A stretch of DNA of 17,500 nt from Paracoccaceae bacterium (GTDB lineage: Bacteria > Pseudomonadota > Alphaproteobacteria > Rhodobacterales > Rhodobacteraceae). Position numbers and translations under genes: made by a program. Below, in pieces: positions 14,372 through 17,500 of the stretch. The stretch is taken from positions 1 through 17,500 of the forward strand of contig SBFT01000023.1 of assembly GCA_006227805.1 (NCBI GenBank), given 5' to 3'. Positions within the stretch are counted from its first letter, which is position 1; every line of letters starts with the position of its first letter. Below the pieces are notes generated by a model, which worked only from the letters and a program-made list of their open reading frames with translations, was not told the DNA's origin and ran no database searches.

Positions 14372-15703
14372 ATGCCCGGCCCGAAACCCGATCCCGTTCC
14401 GCAAGACCTGCGCCTGCCCACCCGTGTCGACACGGTGGTGATCGGCGGCGGCATCATCGGCGTCACGACCGCGCTGGAACTTGCCGAACGCGGCCAGCGC
14501 GTGGCGCTCTGCGAAAAGGGCGAGATCGGGGCCGAGCAATCCTCGCGTAACTGGGGATGGGTGCGCATCTCGCGCCGGGACCCGCGCGAAATCCCCCTGA
14601 TGATCGAGGCGATCCGCGCCTGGGAGGGGATGGAGGCGCGCACCGGCGGACGCACCGGCTATCGGCAGACGGGCATCCTCTTCACCGCGCAGGACGACCG
14701 GACCCATGCGCAATACGAACGCTGGTCGCGCAACCTTGCCCCCCACCAGATCGAGTGCCGAATGGTGTCGGGCGCGGAACTCGACCGCCTGCTGCCGGGA
14801 CACCGGATGAGGATGCGCGGTGCGCTCTACACGCCCCTCGATGGCCGGGCCGAGCCGCAATGGGCCGCCCCCACCATCGCCAGGGCGGCGCGCGCGGCCG
14901 GGGCGCATGTGCTGACGCAATGCGCGGTGCGCAGTCTCGACATCGAGGCGGGCCGCGTCGCGGGGGTGATCACCGAACGGGGCCGGATCGCCTGCGACAG
15001 CGTCGTGCTGGCGGGGGGTGCCTGGTCGCGTCTGTTTGCGGGGAATGCCGGGATATACCTTCCGCAACTGAAGGTGCTGAACACCGTGATGCGCACCACC
15101 CCGGTCGAGGGCGGCCCCGAGGCCAGCGCCTGGGCGCAGGGCTTCGCGCTGCGCCGCCGAGCCGATGGCGGCTATACCGTGGCCTCGGGGACCGAGAACA
15201 TGGTCGACCTCGTGCCTGACAGTTTCCGCCTGGCGCGCGCCTTCTGGCCGGCCTTCCGGGCGGAGTGGCGCTCGCTCCGGTTCCGCCTGTCGCGCCGCTG
15301 GGCCGAGGAAGCGGCCGAGGCCCGGCGCTGGACGCCCGACGAGGTAACGCCCTTCGAAGTCACCCGCATCCTCGACCCCGCGCCCTCGCAGCGCGTGCTG
15401 CGGTCGTCCTGGGCGGCGGCGCGCCGCGCCTTCCCGGTTCTCGAAGGGGCCGAAGTGGCCCAGTCCTGGGCCGGCCTGATCGACGTGACGCCGGACGCGA
15501 TCCCGGTGATCTCGCCCGTGGAGGCGGTGCCGGGCCTCTTCATCGGCACGGGCTTCTCGGGCCACGGCTTCGGGATCGGCCCGGGGGCGGGGAGGCTCCT
15601 GGCCGATCTGGTCACGGGCCGCGCGCCGGTGGTGGATCCCGCCGATTTCCGGCTCTCGCGCTTCACCGACGGCAGCCCGATCCGCTCGGAGAGCGGGTTC
15701 TGA
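14372..15703 (+). CDS. FAD-dependent oxidoreductase of the D-amino-acid oxidase/dehydrogenase (DAO, DadA-like) family
   Basis: This flavoenzyme of 443 residues likely oxidises an amine or amino-acid substrate. The FAD-binding Rossmann motif VVIGGGIIG (G25-G30) is followed by an ELAERGQRVALCEKG strand ending in the ribose-binding acid (E48). SSRNWGWVR at 57-65 is a motif I associate with DadA-like proteins. The C-terminal half has FPVLEGAEVAQSWAGLIDVTPDAIPVI and the closing FAD contact GTGFSGHGFGIGPGAG from about residue 392. There is no signal peptide, so it should be cytoplasmic or peripherally bound to the membrane. The ATG at 14372 has CAGGG upstream; in-frame sequence before it overlaps nadE and has no homology. 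It is 86 bases after nadE, with a probable terminator between. Substrate unknown. Confidence 0.88.
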   Translation: MPGPKPDPVPQDLRLPTRVDTVVIGGGIIGVTTALELAERGQRVALCEKGEIGAEQSSRNWGWVRISRRDPREIPLMIEAIRAWEGMEARTGGRTGYRQTGILFTAQDDRTHAQYERWSRNLAPHQIECRMVSGAELDRLLPGHRMRMRGALYTPLDGRAEPQWAAPTIARAARAAGAHVLTQCAVRSLDIEAGRVAGVITERGRIACDSVVLAGGAWSRLFAGNAGIYLPQLKVLNTVMRTTPVEGGPEASAWAQGFALRRRADGGYTVASGTENMVDLVPDSFRLARAFWPAFRAEWRSLRFRLSRRWAEEAAEARRWTPDEVTPFEVTRILDPAPSQRVLRSSWAAARRAFPVLEGAEVAQSWAGLIDVTPDAIPVISPVEAVPGLFIGTGFSGHGFGIGPGAGRLLADLVTGRAPVVDPADFRLSRFTDGSPIRSESGF

Positions 15704-15766
15704 GCGGCCAGGGGATGTGTTGAGATTTCCCTGACGCGCCCCGGCAAGTGACTGATATCATCCGGA

Positions 15767-15801
15767 TGGGAGTCTGTCCCAACGTGGGACGCTCACTCCC
15801 A
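15767..15801. terminator. Two-part hairpin between convergent genes
   Basis: The outer stem TGGGAGT (15767-15773) pairs with ACTCCCA (15795-15801); the inner stem GTCCC (15776-15780) pairs with GGGAC (15786-15790) around AACGT. An unequal internal loop separates them. The right arm runs through the stop codon of the minus-strand zincin gene. No T-run follows on either strand. A bidirectional terminator is likely. Confidence 0.45.
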
Positions 15802-16179
15802 CCAGCGGTCGATCGTGGCGATATCCTCGTCCGACCAGCCGAAATGATGGGCGAATTCGTGGATCGTGACATGGGCCACAAGCTCGGCCAGGTCCACGTT
15901 CCCCCGGTCGCGCCATTCGGCCAGGATCGGCTCGCGGAACAGCCAGACCAGGTCGGGCCCGTAGCCCGGGTCCATCACGGATTTTTCGGTCAGGGGAATG
16001 CCCTCGTAGAGCCCCGTCAGGTCCAGCGGATCGTCGATGCCGAGGTCGTCTAGCATGTCGTCCGACGGCCAGTCGACGACCTGCAGCACGACCTGAGCGG
16101 CAGCGCTGCGGAAGGGTTCGGGCAGGCCCTCGACCGCAATCCGGGCCATGGCGCCGATCTGGTCGATCGTGGCGTTCAT
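15793..16179 (-). CDS. Small neutral zinc metallopeptidase-like protein (Zincin_1 type)
   Basis: This 128-residue cytoplasmic protein carries the HEXXH zinc motif H107-E-F-A-H111 in VTIHEFAHHFGWSDEDI, near the C-terminus, as in the widespread Zincin_1 family (PF06262). The third ligand is not obvious; in this family a downstream Asp in the SDEDI region is a candidate. The N-terminal part (LPEPFRSAAAQVVLQVVDWP) and the LYEGIPLTEKS segment are also family-like. Family members have no well-established substrate. The ATG at 16179 is chosen because its N-terminus fits; its ribosome binding site is poor. A TTG at 16215 would overlap the upstream gene. It lies 32 bases after the metallo-beta-lactamase gene and may depend on that transcript. 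Confidence 0.82.
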   Translation of the reverse strand: MNATIDQIGAMARIAVEGLPEPFRSAAAQVVLQVVDWPSDDMLDDLGIDDPLDLTGLYEGIPLTEKSVMDPGYGPDLVWLFREPILAEWRDRGNVDLAELVAHVTIHEFAHHFGWSDEDIATIDRWWE

Positions 16180-16211
16180 GGCCCGGATATGGCCCCGGTC
16201 CGGGGCCGCTG

Positions 16212-17138
16212 TCAAAGCATCAGTTGATAGGTGTGCGGCACGTAGTGGAACCCGTCGCCGCGCGTCTCGACATAGCCCACGCCCGGCCAGGGCATGTGGT
16301 AGCCGATCAGCGCGATCCGGTCGGCGGCCAGCATGCCCAGGATGCGGCGGCGGGTGGCGGCGGCGGCTTCCTTGTCGCGGTCGAACTTGACCTCCCAGTC
16401 GGGATGGGCCAGCGACCAGACGTAGTGGTTGGCGAAGTCGGCCCCCAGCAGGATCTGCTTGCCCTCGCTTTCGATCATGTAGGTCATGTGGCCCGGCGTG
16501 TGGCCGAAGGCCGCCATGGCGGTGACGCCGCCCGCGACGCTGCCGCCATCGGCGAGGAAGGTCATCTTCTCGGCCAGGGGACGCACCATCGTGTCGAACC
16601 CTTCGTTGCCCGCCCCGGTCCAGGCGTCGAATTCGGCCTGGCCGGTGACATAGGCCGCGTTGGCGAAGGTAGGCGCGCCGTCGGTCATCAGGCCGCCGAT
16701 GTGATCGCCGTGCATGTGGGTCAGCACGACCTTGTCCACCTGGTCGGCGGAATAGCCCGCGGCGGCCAGCGCCGCGACGGTGGCCGCCCCGTTCAGGCCG
16801 GTATCGAACAGGATCAGTTCGGCGCCCGTGTTCACCACGGTGGGCGTGAAGAAGAACTGCGCGGCGTCGGTCGGCAGGTTGGCCGCAGCGGATGCAGCGG
16901 CGAAGTCTTCGGCCGAGACGTTCATGCCGAAGATCGTCTGCGGATCTGGTACGGTCCGGGTGCCTGCAAGCAGGGTCGTCACCTCGAAACCGCCCAGTTT
17001 CAGGCGGTTGAAGGGCGAGGACCCGACCCCCATCATCGGCGCTGCGGCCTGCGCGGCATGGCCCGCGGCCATGGCCAGGGGCAGGGACGCGGCTCCGGTC
17101 AGGGCGGCGCGGCGTGTCATCGAAAAGCTGTCGGTCAT
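16212..17138 (-). CDS. Exported metallo-beta-lactamase-fold hydrolase
   Basis: This is a zinc hydrolase of 308 residues. The full dinuclear metal set is visible: H141-M-H143-G-D145-H146 in LTHMHGDHIGG, H213 in FGHTPGH, D234 in LLGADFANH and H281 in IGYHMPWPG. The N-terminus MTDSFSMTRRAALTGAASL has two arginines before a hydrophobic stretch ending AAGHAAQAAA, which looks like a Tat signal (a weak match: no Phe/Leu at the usual place), so the protein is probably periplasmic. The start at 17138 has GGGAG upstream; an inner ATG at 17120 is the alternative. The overall pattern (NTGAELILFDTGLN, VDKVVLTHMHGDH) resembles lactonase and arylsulfatase-like members; the actual substrate, such as a lactone, is not determinable. 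The open frame continues upstream to 17477 opposite gltX, but that part is not coding. Confidence 0.88.
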   Translation of the reverse strand: MTDSFSMTRRAALTGAASLPLAMAAGHAAQAAAPMMGVGSSPFNRLKLGGFEVTTLLAGTRTVPDPQTIFGMNVSAEDFAAASAAANLPTDAAQFFFTPTVVNTGAELILFDTGLNGAATVAALAAAGYSADQVDKVVLTHMHGDHIGGLMTDGAPTFANAAYVTGQAEFDAWTGAGNEGFDTMVRPLAEKMTFLADGGSVAGGVTAMAAFGHTPGHMTYMIESEGKQILLGADFANHYVWSLAHPDWEVKFDRDKEAAAATRRRILGMLAADRIALIGYHMPWPGVGYVETRGDGFHYVPHTYQLML

Positions 17139-17279
17139 CAGAACGCTCCCATTGTTCAGGCCGCAGATACTAGCCCCGTTTGCCCACTTGGCCAGAACAT
17201 CGACATAACCATGCCGTGAGCGCCGCCGCTGGACAAAAATCGCCCCCTGTGACAAGAGCGCGGCCAACAGGAGACATCC
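17139..17279. promoter_or_regulatory. Divergent intergenic region, MBL hydrolase / gltX
   Basis: These 141 bases between divergent starts should carry both promoters. On the + strand TTGCCC (17180-17185) and CATAAC (17204-17209), spaced by 18, form a weak sigma-70-like pair for gltX. On the - strand a TAGTAT hexamer lies about 35 bases before the hydrolase ATG. GGGAG (minus) and AGGAG (plus) are the ribosome binding sites. No convincing operator is seen. Confidence 0.35.
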
Positions 17280-17500
17280 ATGACAACCACCCGTTTCGCC
17301 CCGTCGCCCACCGGCTACATCCATGTGGGCAACCTGCGCACCGCGCTGATGAACTATCTGATCGCGCGGAAGGCGGGCGGCACCTTCATCCTGAGGATCG
17401 ACGATACCGACGCCGAGCGGTCCAAGGAGGAATATGTCGACGGGCTGAAGCGCGATCTGGAATGGCTGGGCCTGCACTGGGACCGGGTCGAGCGCCAGTC
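17280..17500 (+). CDS. gltX: Glutamyl-tRNA synthetase, 3' end outside window
   Basis: GltX charges tRNA-Glu with glutamate. Only the first 73 codons are present. The class I nucleotide-binding signature is RFAPSPTGYIHVGNLRTAL (residues 5-23), where HVGN stands in the HIGH position. It is followed by FILRIDDTDAERS, the usual second landmark of GluRS/GlnRS enzymes, and LEWLGLHWDRV. The ATG at 17280 has AGGAG 7 bases upstream. Alphaproteobacteria often carry two GluRS paralogues and form Gln-tRNA through GatCAB; which paralogue this is cannot be told from the fragment. Confidence 0.95.
   Translation, partial: MTTTRFAPSPTGYIHVGNLRTALMNYLIARKAGGTFILRIDDTDAERSKEEYVDGLKRDLEWLGLHWDRVERQ

Noticed and set aside
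14354..15565. 403-codon open frame on the - strand opposite the FAD oxidoreductase
   Set aside because: No motif and biased composition typical of antisense frames; the + strand gene has clear FAD motifs.
15748..16053. 101-codon open frame on the + strand over the zincin gene
   Set aside because: It starts in the intergenic hairpin region and mirrors the zincin gene; no motif or good ribosome binding site.
16224..17219. 331-codon open frame on the + strand opposite the MBL hydrolase
   Set aside because: It ends in the gltX leader and has no motif; the minus-strand protein has all metal ligands.
17139..17477. Upstream open extension of the MBL frame opposite gltX
   Set aside because: It overlaps the real gltX start, and the Tat-like signal begins at 17138, so the extension is not coding.
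1..17500. Mobile element, prophage, tRNA or rRNA content
   Set aside because: No transposase, integrase, terminal inverted repeats, tRNA-like cloverleaf or rRNA stretch seen on either strand; gene content is housekeeping.

Overview
The window is a GC-rich piece of an alphaproteobacterial chromosome. Its gene content and protein sequences look like the order Rhodobacterales (Rhodobacter/Paracoccus/Roseobacter type). Reasons are the compact mreBCD-mrdA-rodA cluster, MreB and PBP2 sequences of alphaproteobacterial type, the GltX start with a Tyr-Ile-His-Val-Gly motif, and short intergenic elements containing CAAATACGC. It reads as ordinary core chromosome: I see no phage, transposon, CRISPR, rRNA or tRNA signal, and no convincing new defence or mobile system.

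Layout. 1-800 (+): 3' part of a MoeB/ThiF-type ubiquitin-like-protein activating enzyme whose start lies before the window. 900-2108 (-): PLP-dependent trans-sulfuration-type lyase, convergent with it; the 99-base gap holds strong stem-loops. 2237-4249 (+): M3 zinc oligopeptidase of the Dcp type, divergent from the PLP enzyme. 4335-10900 (-): a tight cell-elongation operon, transcribed mreB, mreC, mreD, mrdA (PBP2), rodA and then ghrA (hydroxypyruvate/glyoxylate reductase). Three of its junctions overlap by 4 to 8 bases. 11050-12453 (-): a secreted protein made almost wholly of 18 MORN repeats, just upstream of mreB and in the same direction. 12627-14285 (+): glutamine-dependent NAD synthetase. 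14372-15703 (+): DadA-like FAD oxidoreductase. 15793-16179 and 16212-17138 (-): a small zincin and an exported metallo-beta-lactamase-fold hydrolase, probably one operon. 17280-17500 (+): 5' end of gltX, cut by the window end.

How the genes work together. The central block encodes most of the Rod complex: MreB filaments, the MreC and MreD scaffold, and the RodA glycosyltransferase with its PBP2 transpeptidase. Together these drive lateral peptidoglycan synthesis. The remaining genes are housekeeping enzymes (cofactor activation, NAD synthesis, tRNA charging, peptide turnover, amino-acid and sulfur metabolism) with no obvious shared pathway.

Most worth a second look: (1) the MORN protein is best explained as a nine-repeat block duplicated once; (2) a hairpin plus a 32-base conserved tail occurs at the 3' ends of both dcp and nadE; (3) two stems that exclude each other lie between moeB and the PLP enzyme; (4) a metabolic reductase is attached to the elongation operon. 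All start choices, promoters and terminators were read by eye; no database or folding program was used.
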